A DNA stretch of 37,838 nucleotides from Thoreauomyces humboldtii (Eukaryota; Chytridiomycota; Chytridiomycetes; Spizellomycetales; Powellomycetaceae), in NCBI GenBank assembly GCA_027596035.1, contig JADGJA010000138.1, forward strand, positions 1-37,838. Reading direction: 5' to 3'. Made by a program: the position numbers and the translations under genes. Each line of letters begins with the position of its first letter. Position 1 is the stretch's first letter. Below the pieces are notes generated by a model that ran no database searches, was not told where the DNA came from, and saw nothing but the letters and a program-made list of their open reading frames with translations. Shown here piece after piece: positions 19,301 to 30,798 of the stretch.

Positions 19301-21710
19301 TAAGCTCTCCCGCGGCCTCCTCCCGGAGTTTTTGCAATTTTGAGCTGCGAACGGCGGGAACCTTTGGAATGGCTGCAGACTTCTTGCCGATGATGAACCC
19401 TGACGCTTTCGAAGAATCTCGCGGCACATCAGCCGCTAGCTTTTCCCAGATGGATTGAACGTTTTCCCCGCGCGACACAAACGCATCCATGGATTTTTGC
19501 CCTTTGGAGGGGCGGTCTTTGGATGCAGGTTTAATTCGGAACCCGTCCAGGTTTCCCAAGCTCAGCGGAAGGGCAGCAGGTTCTTCCGGTTGAGTGAGGG
19601 ACACGACAGATTCGGCGTCTGACTCGCCGTCATGATCGTCCGAATCTTCGACAATCACTACCTCGGCGGTACTGCTCACCGGCTTCTGTTCCTCAACAAG
19701 AACTGGTGGCGGCTGTAAGGATTCGGACACCCATCCTAAGACGGCATCGCGCTCAATCTGAGACAACAGCGAGCGTTGCACACCGTTGCCGAGCTTCCGC
19801 AGCTTCAACACCGTAGCGGGATCGATCTGAACCGGCATTTTTCGAAGAACTCTTACAATGGCCCGACTGACACCGAACGCCATCCCTTGAATCTTCGCAT
19901 CGTTGCATTGAAAGCAGATGGCGACTTGCTTCAAAGCTTTCTGGAAACGATCGCTGACGTTGGGTGATAGCAGAGAAGATACGCTTTCCAATAATTCCAA
20001 GTGGAGTTCCAGAACGCTCAAAGATTGCTCGATGAACGAAACAGCCATTGCCTTGTCGCCATGACGACCCCAATGCAGCGCAACGTCCAGAGCGCATATG
20101 ATGCACCTGAAAAGTGCCAGCCAGTTGTCGGGACTAGTTGGCTCCTCCGAGAGCATCGTGAGCGAAATACGAGTCAGACGTGCCAGGCATTGCTGGGCGA
20201 GCTTGAACTGATCAGTACCGGGATCGTTCTGAAAGAACAGCGTCACGAGCTCCATGATTTCCGAGGGAGTCCGTGTCGAATTCTCTGTAATGAACCTGCT
20301 AGCAAGCAAATCGTATGCGACCTCAGTGGAGAGAGGGGGGTCCCCCGTATGCGACAGCCGTTGCTTGACCCGGGGTAGCAACTGATCGTCGAGGGCCGTG
20401 GCGGCCGTCTTACACCAAGATTCCGAGTGCGCAGCCAAGATCAATGCAGGAGTGTCGGTGGCGTACTGTGCAGGATCCCAAAAAGCAGAGGCAAAAAGGA
20501 ACGGTTGCAGCCAGTTGACTGCAACGGGATGTGCTGTGACGAAGGCCTCGCTTCGGATACCCTTCCGAAACACCTCATTTTCGCAGATATGCTTCAACGC
20601 AACGCGCTGCTTATCGCCGGTATCCACGGAAACCGATGTCCCTGGACGCTCTCGGAGCAGTGTACCGAAAAGCTCCAAGACTTCCCAGAAGTCTTCCTGA
20701 GCCACTCTAAGCCGGGCTACGATCTGCGACCCAAGCTCGAAGGAGGCCCTGTCCTCTGCCTTCGCCAGGTCCCTGAAGCTATTTGGCGTGAACGCATGAC
20801 AGACTGTCGCAATAGCCCTCCATAGTTGTGCGTGATCATCACTGTAGTTGAAGATTGGGTACCAACCAGGTATCGTCGGACGAAGAGCGCACATGAACTC
20901 TCCAATGACGCCGATCACCGTTGCGTACTCTTCAGCGGTTGCGAGGTCGAGAGGGGCGCCTGATGTCCGCAAGCCGTTCCTAGCCCATACCCGGACGGCA
21001 TCGCACTTGTGTCCGGCGGCGATCACGGCACCCGCGTCCACGAGTTCGTCATCCACAGAGAGTGGACTCGCAAACTTTCCCGCGTTGATGAGCGTAAGCG
21101 TTTCCGTCCAGTAGGCATCCAGCTCCCTATCCTGCAATGTATCTTCCCGACAAGCGTCAGAAAGCCGATAAAACTCCAAATCGGAACAGCAAGCGTGTAT
21201 ACCTGGAAAGCGCCAGATCTCCCCAAGGACGTCGGTAACCTTTCTTCGTAACCTTTTGAAGTCCACGGGGGTCATGGTTGGGATGGCCTTGTAGTCGGTA
21301 AGGAAGTTGGAAAGGACGCCTTTCTGTCGTCGCACGTTCCAGCTGTGTATAGCGTTGAACAAGGTTCCCGGAACCTCCTCCTGATGGAGAGGAAGGTACT
21401 CCACCCTGAAGCGTCTCTTTCCCGTCTCGAGTTCTTGCAGGCAATCGTAGCAGTGAGAAATTTGGGAACCAAGCTTTTCCAGCAAGACAGCCAGCGGCCC
21501 CTCCTGACGATCCTTGCGAGTGAATATTATCAGGAGCTCGGTGGCGAGATTTGGCGTCTCTGGGTCGTGCAAGATATGTGCTGTACGTTCTGGTTGCAGG
21601 AAGTACTGACATGCTTGGAGGAGGAATGCGTCCCTGAGGCCCTGATCAGTTGGATTGGCTACATGGCCCTGGTGAGCGGCGGCAAGACCCTCGACCACTG
21701 CGGCAGCCAT
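16375..21710 (-). CDS. SEN1: Sen1/senataxin-type SF1B RNA-DNA helicase
   Basis: Exons 18798-21710, 18243-18739, 17408-18161, 16884-17341, 16501-16807 and 16375-16431 give 1661 residues, near fission-yeast Sen1. Residues 1-970 are the helical Sen1 N-terminal domain followed by a Ser/Lys-rich linker. The helicase core holds Walker A GPPGTGKT (1130-1137), motif II DEAAQ (1348-1352), GDPQQLPPTV, YRMHP, VDGFQGQEKEI and NVAMSRAK. A charged coiled-coil insertion between motifs Ia and II is the 'prong' region of Upf1-like enzymes. The C-terminus is basic and looks like a nuclear signal (KKSKRKDDG). Family role: termination of non-coding transcription and removal of R-loops. The start at 21710 leaves 229 bp to the divergent tropomyosin ATG; an in-frame ATG at 21902 would leave only 37. 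The last intron is taken as 69 nt (16432-16500). Confidence 0.93.
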
Positions 21711-21939
21711 ATGGATGCGTAATGGAGGGGCGACGAAGACCCGAAAAGACGAGACCAGTGTGGCTAACCCGTCGGGCAATTGGGGGGAAACAAGCCTACT
21801 ACGAGTATCGATACAGGAGGGAGGAAAGGCGGGGGAAAGCCGTCCGGGAAGGTCGGACACTTTGCCCGCTCTCTCCCCCTCAGGCTCCAAGTCAACTCCC
21901 ACAACCCCGATTTCCTTGCCGCATCAGAGAACCTTAAAC
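21711..21939. promoter_or_regulatory. Divergent promoter region SEN1 / tropomyosin
   Basis: These 229 bases separate two divergent start codons. The SEN1 frame stays open through most of it, so the boundary depends on which SEN1 ATG is used. No clear TATA box is seen. Confidence 0.5.
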
Positions 21940-22792
21940 ATGGACAAGATCAAGGAGGTGTGTTCATCATTCCAACCATTGATTCTCGTCCTGTTGCATA
22001 TCGGGATCCCCCACTGGCGCCCGTGTTTTCCCCATTTACGCGAGGATATCGGCTCGGCAGGCTCTCTGGGAGCCTGATTGGAGCGGCACGCGCCTTATGT
22101 GCTCGGGGAGGAACATTGTGATTCTTCCTCCGTAGATCTTTCTGTTCATCATTGTCGTGCTACGTGTTTTCTCGTCTCGCTCCTCAGAAACTCGAGAAGC
22201 TGCGAATCGAGTCCGAGACACATCACGGGCGCGCCGAGAAGGCTGAACTCGAGGTCAAGGAGCTCAAGGCAGAGGTCGCCAAGCGTGAGACTGAGGTGCA
22301 GAGCCTGAACAACAAGGTTACCTTGTTGCAGGAGAACCTGGACCGTACAGAGAAACGGGTGGAGGAGGTATGTCTTTCCAGCATTTGCAAGCCTCAACAT
22401 GCTACCCGATACTAATTCATCCTGCATGTAGGTTAAGCTGAAGAAATCTGAGGGCGACAAAGAGGAATCTCAGTCCGAAGCCCTGCAGCGAAAGGTTCAG
22501 ATGCTGGAGCAGAACCTGGAGGACAAGGACCGCAGCTGGAAAGAGGCGACCGAGAAGTATGATTGCGCGCTTATTCCAGCGACTCGCTATGTTCATATGA
22601 AGATTAAAGGTCACATCGTAAATTTGCAGGGCTCGCGGACTAGAGCTTACGGCGGAACAAGCAGAACGCAAGTCGAAGCAGCTCGATGCTGAGAAATCCG
22701 ATTTGGAGAAGAGGCTGGAGGAGATGTCGCAGAAGTATAACGTCGTTAAGCAGGAGCTCGATTCTACTCTGAAAGGCCTGGAAGATCTTTGA
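21940..22792 (+). CDS. TPM1: Tropomyosin (Cdc8-type)
   Basis: Exons 21940-21957, 22188-22367, 22432-22556 and 22630-22792 give 161 residues, the same length as fission-yeast Cdc8. The protein starts MDKIKEKLEKLRIESE and is an unbroken coiled coil with heptad leucines and alanines to its end (DSTLKGLEDL). Family role: head-to-tail polymer along formin-made actin cables and the contractile ring; the N-terminal Met is often acetylated. Exon 1 codes only six residues and is followed by a 230-nt intron, one of the longest here. Intron 3 is 73 nt. Confidence 0.95.
21958..22187 (+). other. Long first intron of tropomyosin with a hairpin
   Basis: This 230-nt intron contains a perfect 7-bp inverted repeat (CAGGCTC at 22058-22064, GAGCCTG at 22070-22076, 5-nt loop) and a direct repeat of TGTTCATCATT at both ends (21961-21971 and 22143-22153). 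No snoRNA boxes are convincing on the coding strand. Confidence 0.6.
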
Positions 22793-22918
22793 AAGCAGCC
22801 ATGTCGTTCATTTTGCGAATAGCGAGCGCATTGCAGAGAGAGAGAGTGCAATGGCCCGAAAATGATTTACTCAATTGGACGCAACACAATTCGAGAAATG
22901 ACTTATTCAGGAAGCGTG
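22793..22918. other. Short convergent intergenic region
   Basis: Only 126 bases separate the tropomyosin and ABC transporter stop codons. A short (GA)n tract lies near 22834-22846. Overlapping 3' UTRs are likely. Confidence 0.5.
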
Positions 22919-24819
22919 TCACCCATGCGTTCTATGGGCAGTCCATGACCCATTATCACCTATATGCACCGTGGTGCCATTGAATCCTTCATAAGCGCGA
23001 TGGGTAACTACAACTAGCGTCACTCCGGCCTCCGTCAAGGCCTGGAAGAGGGTCTTTTCTACGTCAGCTCCTACGTTTGAAGTGGGTTCATCGAGAATCG
23101 CAATGCGTGGTCGGCGATGTAAAACACGGGCGATTTGTAGCCCCTGTTTCTCCCCGGCAGAAAAGGTCTCGGATTCGGCTCGACTGTCGAGCGCGCGGTT
23201 GGCTAGATAACTCAGTCCGACCAGGGAAAGCAGATGAAGAGTCTGCTGCGATTCCAAAGGAGGGTAGGGGTACGCGATGTGTTGCCCCAATAGCTGCAAG
23301 CTACTAGGGTCGTCTCGCCGAGCGGAGCCGAGTGGTCCGAGATAGGACCCTTGAGGCACAAACATTACGTCTTCGGTTTTCAAATTGACAAACTCAAGAG
23401 AAGCTTCGCTATTTACAGCCCAGAGGCCAGCTAAGCTTCGCATGAGGCTGGATTTTCCGATTCCGGACCGGCCAGTGATTATATGGTGATGCCCAGTCTC
23501 GATACTGAGGGACAGACTCCTTATCAACGGAACTGTATCCCATGGGAGGGATACCGTCAAGTCGCGAATGATCATGGCAGGTAGCGAGCGAGGATCGTTC
23601 GAGCAAGTAGGGACCAAGCCATGCCCAAGATCGGAATGTGCCTTCTCAAGAAGCTGAGCAATACGCGCAGCGTAACCGCAGATATCAGCGTACGTGTCGG
23701 CGAGTATAGCCACTGCTGAGAACCGAGAGGAAAGGTACATTGAGACGAAAGCGTTTCGACTGATGAGAGCACTGAGCTGCTCAGGTGGCAAGTCACGATA
23801 GACTCCATCGAAAACACGCTGAGCAATGATCCCGTAGCAAACCACGCTCCCGGTGTATTCGGCAAAGGTATTCCACAGCTTCAAAGCCGTCTCTTGAATA
23901 ACAATTTTCTGCTGCCGGTCCAGTACATCGTCGAGCGTGTTGTCGAGGATGTGACGCTCGCTCCCTTCTCCGCGATGGAACGCAATGGCCTCCGCGTTTT
24001 GCCGAAGGGATGCGTGAAGATGGCGAAAGTTGCCTGCACGCGAAACATGAGCCTCAATATTTGCGTCAAGACGTTGGAACTTCCTGTTTCGCCTTACCTT
24101 CGCTCTTCTCCTTCTTGTAAACGAGCGCAATTAGCGGTTGCAAGAGCATGCGGCAAGGCACGAGCCCCACTGTGAAGTAAACATAGATAAAGACGGGACC
24201 CCTCCAACCAGTGATAAGAAAAGTCTGATATGTGTAGTAGATGAGTAAAGCCGGTTCAACGATCAGGCCTTCTAGGATCTTTTGGACCTGAGAAGCAGAG
24301 CTTAATCATTGAATTGGAACTAACGAAGAAGCAACGTGGACTCTTTACCCCTTGTGAAAACTTGTCCACATCCGACGCGATTCTTTGATCGGGGTTATCC
24401 GGGCTGTCCGGCTTTGAAAGGTTCGTCAAGGGATAGAGCGCAGCGCTACGAGCATAGACTCTATGTAACTCGCGCGTGAGCTTGCTTCGCGTCTCTATCG
24501 CGAGGAATCCTCCGGCGAAGTGAACGGAGGCGGAACTGAGGGATACGAGGAAGAACCCTGCCAAGAGCTTCTCCGTCAAAATCCAGAAGCCGTTTTGATC
24601 TTGCTGACTGATGACCACGTAGTACTGCGATAGGCTCGTGCCGATGAAGTAGACAAAAATTTGTTTCGAGAGGGAAAGAAGGAGAATGAGAAGGAGGAGG
24701 AGAAGGAAACGGGGGGAGCAGGAGATAACCAGCAAAGTTCGCAAGGCGCGCAAGGGCGAAGTGCCTTTGCGAGCAGCCCGCCGGTCGGAGAGCCTGGTAT
24801 ACGCCGGTTCTGGCTGCAT
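22919..24819 (-). CDS. ABC transporter subfamily D half transporter, ABCD4-like
   Basis: Exons 24349-24819, 24098-24287 and 22919-24033 give 591 residues, close to animal ABCD4 and shorter than fungal peroxisomal Pxa1/Pxa2. Order: hydrophobic span near residues 37-56 (RFLLLLLLILLLSLSK), further spans to about 350, the subfamily D motif NPDQRIASDVDKF at about 144-156, and an EAA-like NAEAIAFHRGE at 233-243. A single nucleotide-binding domain follows: Walker A GRSGIGKSS (408-416), signature SAGEKQ (512-517) and Walker B LDEPTS (534-539). The D-loop (SNVGADVE) departs from the usual SALD. Half transporters act as dimers. ABCD1-3 carry acyl-CoA into peroxisomes, while animal ABCD4 serves lysosomal cobalamin release. 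Substrate and location are not deducible here. Divergent from SRP72. Confidence 0.86.
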
Positions 24820-25042
24820 GCTACGTCAATGTCTTGTCGGCCAAAGTGACATGGTTCGACTTGGCCTCGCAGCGGTAAGTACAGAAGTGGCTATATAACT
24901 GATGAAGCCGATTGCTGAGACTGGCACACACCGCATGGAGCGGTGGCTGTGTACTCCCTCGCTCGTGCCGGCCCCACTCACCGGTGCCAGAACTTGCGGT
25001 GTCCGTCCCTCGATCTGCCCACACCAGCACTAGGCTGCAGCA
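24820..25042. promoter_or_regulatory. Divergent promoter region ABCD4-like / SRP72
   Basis: These 223 bases separate divergent start codons. No canonical TATA box is visible. Confidence 0.45.
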
Positions 25043-27739
25043 ATGGAGGCAGAAAGTAGAAGACTCTTTGCGGAGCTGCAGGCATCTTACGGAGGTGACC
25101 ATGCCGATACACTGAAAATTGCGGATGAAAGTGCGTATCCAAGCATGGAAGTCAGTTGCTCAAATTCTGCGAGCCCTACTTGACCTATAACGTCTTTGCA
25201 GTTCTTCGCCAAAGTAAACACGATCCCGATGCTCTGCAGGCTAAAGTATGCGGACCTTCGACTGTCTGTTTAGTCTCAGGATAACGTCTTGCTATGGCAA
25301 CATAGGAGGAAAATGTGGCTGTGACCTGACCGCTCCTTCAAATGCAGGCAGTTGCTTTGATCAAGCAAGAGCAATACACTTCCGCTCTCACGGCTCTTCA
25401 TGCGGCGCCAGCGCACGTTCGTGAAGAGCTTATTCTGGAACACGCGTATTGCCTTTATCGTACCCATCGCCTGGATGACGCCATGGCGCTAGTGCGCAAG
25501 CACCGCGAACGAACAGAAGGCGACCTTGGTGACGCTGGGGCTCGCAGTCTTTCTCATCTTGAAGCGCAACTGGTTTGTGCCAGATGCTCATACACCTTCT
25601 GCTCGATGCTTGGTTTGACGTGCGCCTTGTCCGTCTAGTTGTACCGGTTGGAGAAGTACGATGAATGCCTGCAAGTGTACTTGAATCTCGAAGGAACTGC
25701 TGGCGAAGTAAGTTTTCTGTCACACGGCCGCATGTTTCCGGCTCCTGGGCTGAGACCCCCATTTTTTTTCCAGGAAGAGTCTCGTGAATTGCGCGCCAAC
25801 ATCATCGCAGTGCAGGCGGCGGCGACCAACGCCAGCGAAGTTATTTCTGTCGAGGTTCGTGCCTGTGGCTCAAGATCTTGAACTTCTCGCTGACCACTTC
25901 GACTAATCCACTTGTTGACTGTAGGCCTCTTTCGAAAGCGATTCGTACGAAATTGCGTACAACTCGGCATGTTTGCACATAGCTAACGGGGACTATAAAA
26001 GTGCTGAAGAACTCCTTCACGCTGCGGAAGGTTTGCCTCAAGCATGTTACGCCGTTTTCGTTTGTGTATGTCTGAAACTCGGATTTAGGGAGTTGTCGTG
26101 AATCCTTGCAGCAAGAAGGTTACCAACCGGAGGAGATCGAACATGAGCTGCAAGTCATCTATTTGCAGCTTGCCTGCGTTAAGCAAATGCAAGGCCAAAC
26201 GGAAAACCCGACGAAGATGTATCAGTCGATCCTGGGTTACAAGTATGCTATACCTCTAATATTCTCCATCAAGGATGCGCGCTGAGTCTAGCGATCTTCT
26301 CATAGGTCCAGGGACACCGCTCGCACCGCAATCGCGTCTAACAACTTGTCAGCTCTCGTGAAGCATCAAAATATTCTGGAAGCTACGAAATTGCATCGGG
26401 CGACTTCGGCACCTGATCTGGAACACAAGTTGAGTAGCTTTCAGAAACGATTGATTTCCGTAAACGGTGCCCTATTTTCGCTCGACGTGGAGAAGGTGAG
26501 ATCATCATCTAAAGAGGAAGTACTTGTATTATGATCTTGCAAATAACTCATATTCCAGGTCGGAGAAGCTCGACGTAAAGCAAAGCAACTCGCAGACAGT
26601 TATAAGACGGAAGATGCTCCGCGTTTACTCCTGGCAGCCATCACTTTACGCGAGAAGGGTCCAGTGAAAGCGACAGCACAACTCAAAGCTTATGCTCAGG
26701 AACTGCCGAGCTCGCTACCCATCCACCTAGTGCTTGCCCAGCTGCTCATTCGCCAGAACAACCTTCGTGAAGGTTTGCAGCTTCTGCAAGGGTATTCGAA
26801 AGTAGCTCCTCCGAGCGTTCGGTATACGCCCGGCTTCGTATCACTTCTCGTGTGGTTACATGGACAAGTGGGCGAGGGCAGTCTCGCTGTCCAGTATCTG
26901 CAGGATGTGACGAAATTCTGGCAAGCGGACGCCGACACGGATGTAAGGGTGGAATATTCAGCCATTTGCTGGAGGGCGATACACTTACCGACTTGTCCTG
27001 ACAGCACAGCGTTGCCAGCCTAAAGCAACTGGCATCTTACAAGCTTTTGTCAAAGCAGTTTAGGGAAGCTGCGACGAGTTACGAGCAACTTGTGAAGGCT
27101 GACCCGACCGATGTGGAAGCTGTCGCTAAACTCATTAGCGCCTACGCCGAATTCGACCCGGCACTGGCAGAACAGTATCGGGCGTATCTGCCAATCGAAG
27201 CGCTTGATTCTCCGGTCAGTCACGATGCAGATCAGCTGGAAGCTCAGCTTCGTTCTACCGGTCGGCCGGTAAAGCATGGCAGGCCACACGATGGGAGCAC
27301 GGGGGGCCATTCAAAGAAAAAAAGGAAAACAATCCTGCCGAAAAACGTCGATCCTGATGTTGCCCCGGATCCTGGTACGATGGAACTGGAGTGCAGTTGG
27401 TCATCCACGGCAACTAACACGAGCTGTAGAGAGATGGCTACCCAAGCGCGATCGAGCAGCATTCGTGAGGAAGGGCAAGAATAAGAAGGAAGTTGGTCGA
27501 GGCCCTCAGGGTGCGGCAGTTGTAGGTGGAGGCATTGGAGGCACGGGGAGCGCAAATATCAGTGGGCGAAGGTGAGATGACGCGGTCCTGTTCGTTGTTC
27601 ATGACTCTGACAGTACTTCTGCAGTTCGGTTGTAGTCCCGCCTTACGTAGTTACGGCACCAAAACCTGCTGTGCCTGTCGTGCCTGTTGCGGCAGCACCT
27701 GCGGCGCGAGTTCCGAAACGAAAGAAGGGCAAGAAATAG
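25043..27739 (+). CDS. SRP72: Signal recognition particle subunit SRP72
   Basis: Twelve exons: 25043-25130, 25202-25245, 25348-25572, 25639-25707, 25774-25854, 25925-26030, 26089-26242, 26306-26495, 26559-26942, 27005-27374, 27430-27571, 27625-27739. They give 655 residues, against about 670 in human. Residues 1-530 are TPR-type helical hairpins, for example EELILEHAYCLYRTHRLDDA and FREAATSYEQLVKADPTDVE. The SRP72 RNA-binding motif follows: KKKRKTILPKN at 551-561 and ERWLPKRDR from 571. The tail is low-complexity, Val/Ala/Pro-rich, and ends in a basic KRKKGKK. SRP72 pairs with SRP68 and anchors to SRP RNA in the S domain, supporting co-translational targeting to the ER. The conserved motif is split by the 27375-27429 intron, which confirms that join. 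Confidence 0.94.
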
Positions 27740-27841
27740 AATATTTTGTCCGACGAATCGGACATTTCATTCCCAGTTTTCTTTTTGCCTTTTCCCCACC
27801 TCTCTCCGCTCCCCAAAGTTATCGACCATTGACGTGCCAGC
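27740..27841. other. Short tandem spacer SRP72 to RMT2
   Basis: Only 102 bases separate the SRP72 stop and the RMT2 start on the same strand, so the RMT2 promoter must be very compact or reach into SRP72. Confidence 0.5.
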
Positions 27842-29094
27842 ATGCCCATCCCTCCAACGGAAGGCGCCACCGCCATCCTCTCATATATCGACAATCTAAA
27901 TCCCTCGACGACGGACGTTGCACCGATTCGCGAGTACATCAAAGCCGATGCAACCGCCGTTTTCTGGCGTAACGCAAACGGCGCAACTCTTCTGCATCTC
28001 GTAGCCGGACGAGGCAACACCGCGGCAGCTACTGAGCTACTTCGTGCAGGGGCTGCTTGGAATGCTGTGGACGATAGCGGAAGAAGTGTAGGGGAGTTTG
28101 CCAAGGAGGCAGGGTTTGACGATCTCTACGATTTCCTCGTCCAGGAGGGTGTCCGCACCGAATACATCCTGATGGCGCTCGGCGCAGGGGCAAAAGATGC
28201 CTATGACAGCGAGGATGAGGCAGACGGTGTACATGCAAGCGACGCCCCGGAGGCGGCAGCTGCAGATGCGTCCGGGAAAGTGATCCCGGAAGCGATAGCG
28301 ATAGCTCAAGCATCGGTGCACCCATCCAACGCCGATTACCTTTCTCGTCGCCTTACTTTCTCTCAAGGACGCCTTCTTGACAGCGATGCGAACGCGGTCA
28401 TGATGGGCTGGGAGGCTCCTCTGATGGACCTCCACGCTGCTGTCATCGCACCTCGCCCAGGACTGTCGGTGTTGAACGTCGGGTTTGGTTTGGGGCTGAT
28501 CGACACGGCCCTGCAAGCCTTGAAACCTGAGCAACATACCATCATTGAAGCCCATCCGGACGTCTACGCGAAGATGCTCCTCGATGGATGGGACAAAAAG
28601 CCAGGGGTGCGGATTCTGTTTGGTCGCTGGCAGGACGTGCTTGGAGATCTTAAAGCATACGACGGGATATTTTTCGATACCTTCGGGGTAAGACTCTTCT
28701 GGCTTTCTGGTGTACTTTCATTTGATTTTAACGAGCGGTATCATCAACCAGGAATACTATGACGATCTCAAGGTACATGAGTTTCCTGATCGCGCGGGCT
28801 CGACGGCCCATCATTAATCGTTTGTCCCTGCAGGAATTTCATGAACACCTCCCAAACATTCTCAGTCAAGATGGCATTTACTCATTCTTCAATGGACTTG
28901 CCGGCACCAACGCCTTCTTCCACGACGTCGCATGCGGAATAGCAGAGACAGACCTGCGGGAAATGGGACTTGACGTAAAATTCCGAGAAATTCCCGTGGA
29001 CGAATTGGGAGACGAGACTTGGCAGGGAGTGAAGAGGGCGTACTTCAGTTTGCCGACGTACCGTCTTCCCATCTGCAATTTTGAAGAATATTGA
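27842..29094 (+). CDS. RMT2: Protein arginine N-delta-methyltransferase Rmt2
   Basis: Exons 27842-28687, 28752-28772 and 28834-29094 give 375 residues (yeast Rmt2 about 412). Residues 40-105 are ankyrin-like (NGATLLHLVAGRGNTAAATE and onward). The Rossmann SAM-binding motif is NVGFGLGLID (212-221), followed by IIEAHPDVY (234-242), an acidic FFDTFG strand end (277-282), and EYYDDLKEFHEHLPNILSQD across the small exons. Rmt2 modifies the delta nitrogen of an arginine; in yeast the target is ribosomal protein uL11 (Rpl12). The middle exon is only 21 nt (EYYDDLK) and conserved, which fixes both of its splice sites. Confidence 0.94.
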
Positions 29095-29453
29095 AACTGT
29101 GGGCAGGATATACTTTTCCTTGCCGTGCCTTTGGGACCCTGAGAGGTCGAACGAAGGAGAAGGAGTCGGACGCCTCGGACGGGCAAGCGAAAGGAGTCGA
29201 GAGTCACGTTGTCCAGAAAGGAATCAGGGCGCCAGAGGACAATGTAGGAGGATGTCAGTGTGCAGCTCGGGAGAAGTAGTGGAAACTTGAACTTGAGTTA
29301 GTTCTCGGTGCATCCGCTTCTGAGCGTGTTCCAGTGCTGATATTCTTCGTCGAAGAGAGTGAGGAATATATTGCAGGCCCAAAAATGATGCGGCAAATGC
29401 CGTTTGTGTACAGTTCCTCAAGATGATAAATATCGTCGACTCGCCCCACGTTC
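29095..29453. other. Convergent intergenic region RMT2 / PRCC
   Basis: These 359 bases lie between two converging stop codons and hold both 3' ends. No additional gene or RNA is seen. Confidence 0.5.
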
Positions 29454-30798
29454 TCAAAAACCTAAGTTGATATAAGAAGTAGTTCAGTACTGTGCACGGT
29501 AAACGTATCTACCTGCGGAGTTTGCTTTCGAACATACCGTACTTGGCTCTTGCTTCCCTTTGTGACGCCATTCGACTTGCGGCAGCGTCGTTGATGGTGT
29601 CTGACCGAGCCCGAGCGTCCGCTGCTAGCGACATGATGTTGTTCTTGCGCTTGGCGCTTTTGGCAACCTGCAAAGATGGATGTGAGATTCTGGTGGCTGC
29701 CAGAACTTGATTGCAATTTCTCGTTACCTTTGGTCCGGCAGAAGGCTGAGGTCGATTAGGGTCCAATTTCCATTCTGAGTCCACCAGAGAACTCTGCGAC
29801 ACATCTTTGATCTGATATGCGCCACCATCCACCCCTCGACCGCCAAGAGCTCTCATCTACGATGCCTGAACATCAGCCATACATCCTGAACGAGATGCTC
29901 TACATTGAGCTATCCCCTTACCGCACTTTCCGGAAGATTCCCCATCGGATCGCTCATCTGCGGCTGCTGTTGTTCATAATGCTGAGAGTATGCATACTGT
30001 GCAGCGGGACGCATCTCGTACTGGGCTCCCTGTTGGGCTGCATATGCGTACTGTGCCGACTCTGAATATGCGTATTGCGATGACGCGGAAGGTTGGTACG
30101 CAATGTGTTCCGCTGGGGGCCCCGCAACGGTTGGTGCATCAGATTCGTCGTCCTTGCCGAACGCAGGTGTGTCTGGAACGGAAAGGGACATGGGTTAGCC
30201 AGGGCGAGACGGCGTTCGCTAACCTTGGCAAAGCTTTATAATGCTCACCGAGGGTAAAGAACGAGTCGGACTCAGGCTCCGTCCCAACCTCTAGCTCCTG
30301 GATCGCGGGTTTTGCGTTCGCCTTTGCTGGCGAGACCTTTGGCTTCCTCGTGAACGCGGTAGGGACTATCACCGCCGGTCCCGTTGCCAACCTCCTTCCG
30401 GCGACCGCAGCTTTTGTCTTTGGCGGTGGTAGACGGGCAAACAGACTGGACGGCTGAGCAGCCCCGACGCATGGCTCCGGTGAAGCTGTCGCTTCCGGTT
30501 CCTCTGAAGGGAGGTCAACGAATATCTTGACCTTCTTCCTAGGCGGCTGCAAACTGGCGGGTTGTGCCTGCGATTTCGGGACGGGAAGGGTTGCAAAAAG
30601 CGATGGGCGAGAGGGTGCTGCAGAGGACGATGAGGGGGGAGGCTGTAAAGACGAGGCTTTTGTGGAAACGGTCGGGAGAGCAGAGAGGAGGGCACTTCGT
30701 GGGGTCGGGGGCTTCGCCGTAGCGGTTGAAGCGGAAGCAGCGGAAGTGGGCTCATCCTCGTCGGAAGAAGAACCATAATCCAAAGGTACCAGAGACAT
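29454..30798 (-). CDS. PRCC: PRCC family protein (splicing-linked, MAD2B-interacting)
   Basis: Exons 30249-30798, 29922-30172, 29728-29856, 29538-29667 and 29454-29461 give 355 residues. The N-terminus MSLVPLDYGSSSDEDEP is the PRCC hallmark. A long Pro/Ser/Ala-rich middle follows, with two SLFAxLP repeats (SLFATLPVPK, SLFARLPPPK) and a Tyr/Ala/Gln-rich stretch (QYAYSESAQYAYAAQ). The conserved C-terminal block comes last: IKDVSQSSLV, KSAKRKNNIMSLAADARA and QREARAKYGF. The final exon has just 8 coding bases, supplying Gly-Phe-stop, which restores the invariant AKYGF ending. Human PRCC is nuclear, binds MAD2B and splicing factors, and is fused to TFE3 in renal carcinoma. The gene is head-to-head with SF3B1. 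Confidence 0.92.

Noticed and set aside
21711..21902. 64-residue N-terminal extension of SEN1 from an ATG at 21902
   Set aside because: It would leave 37 bases to the divergent tropomyosin start codon. The frame may be open by chance, though it cannot be excluded.
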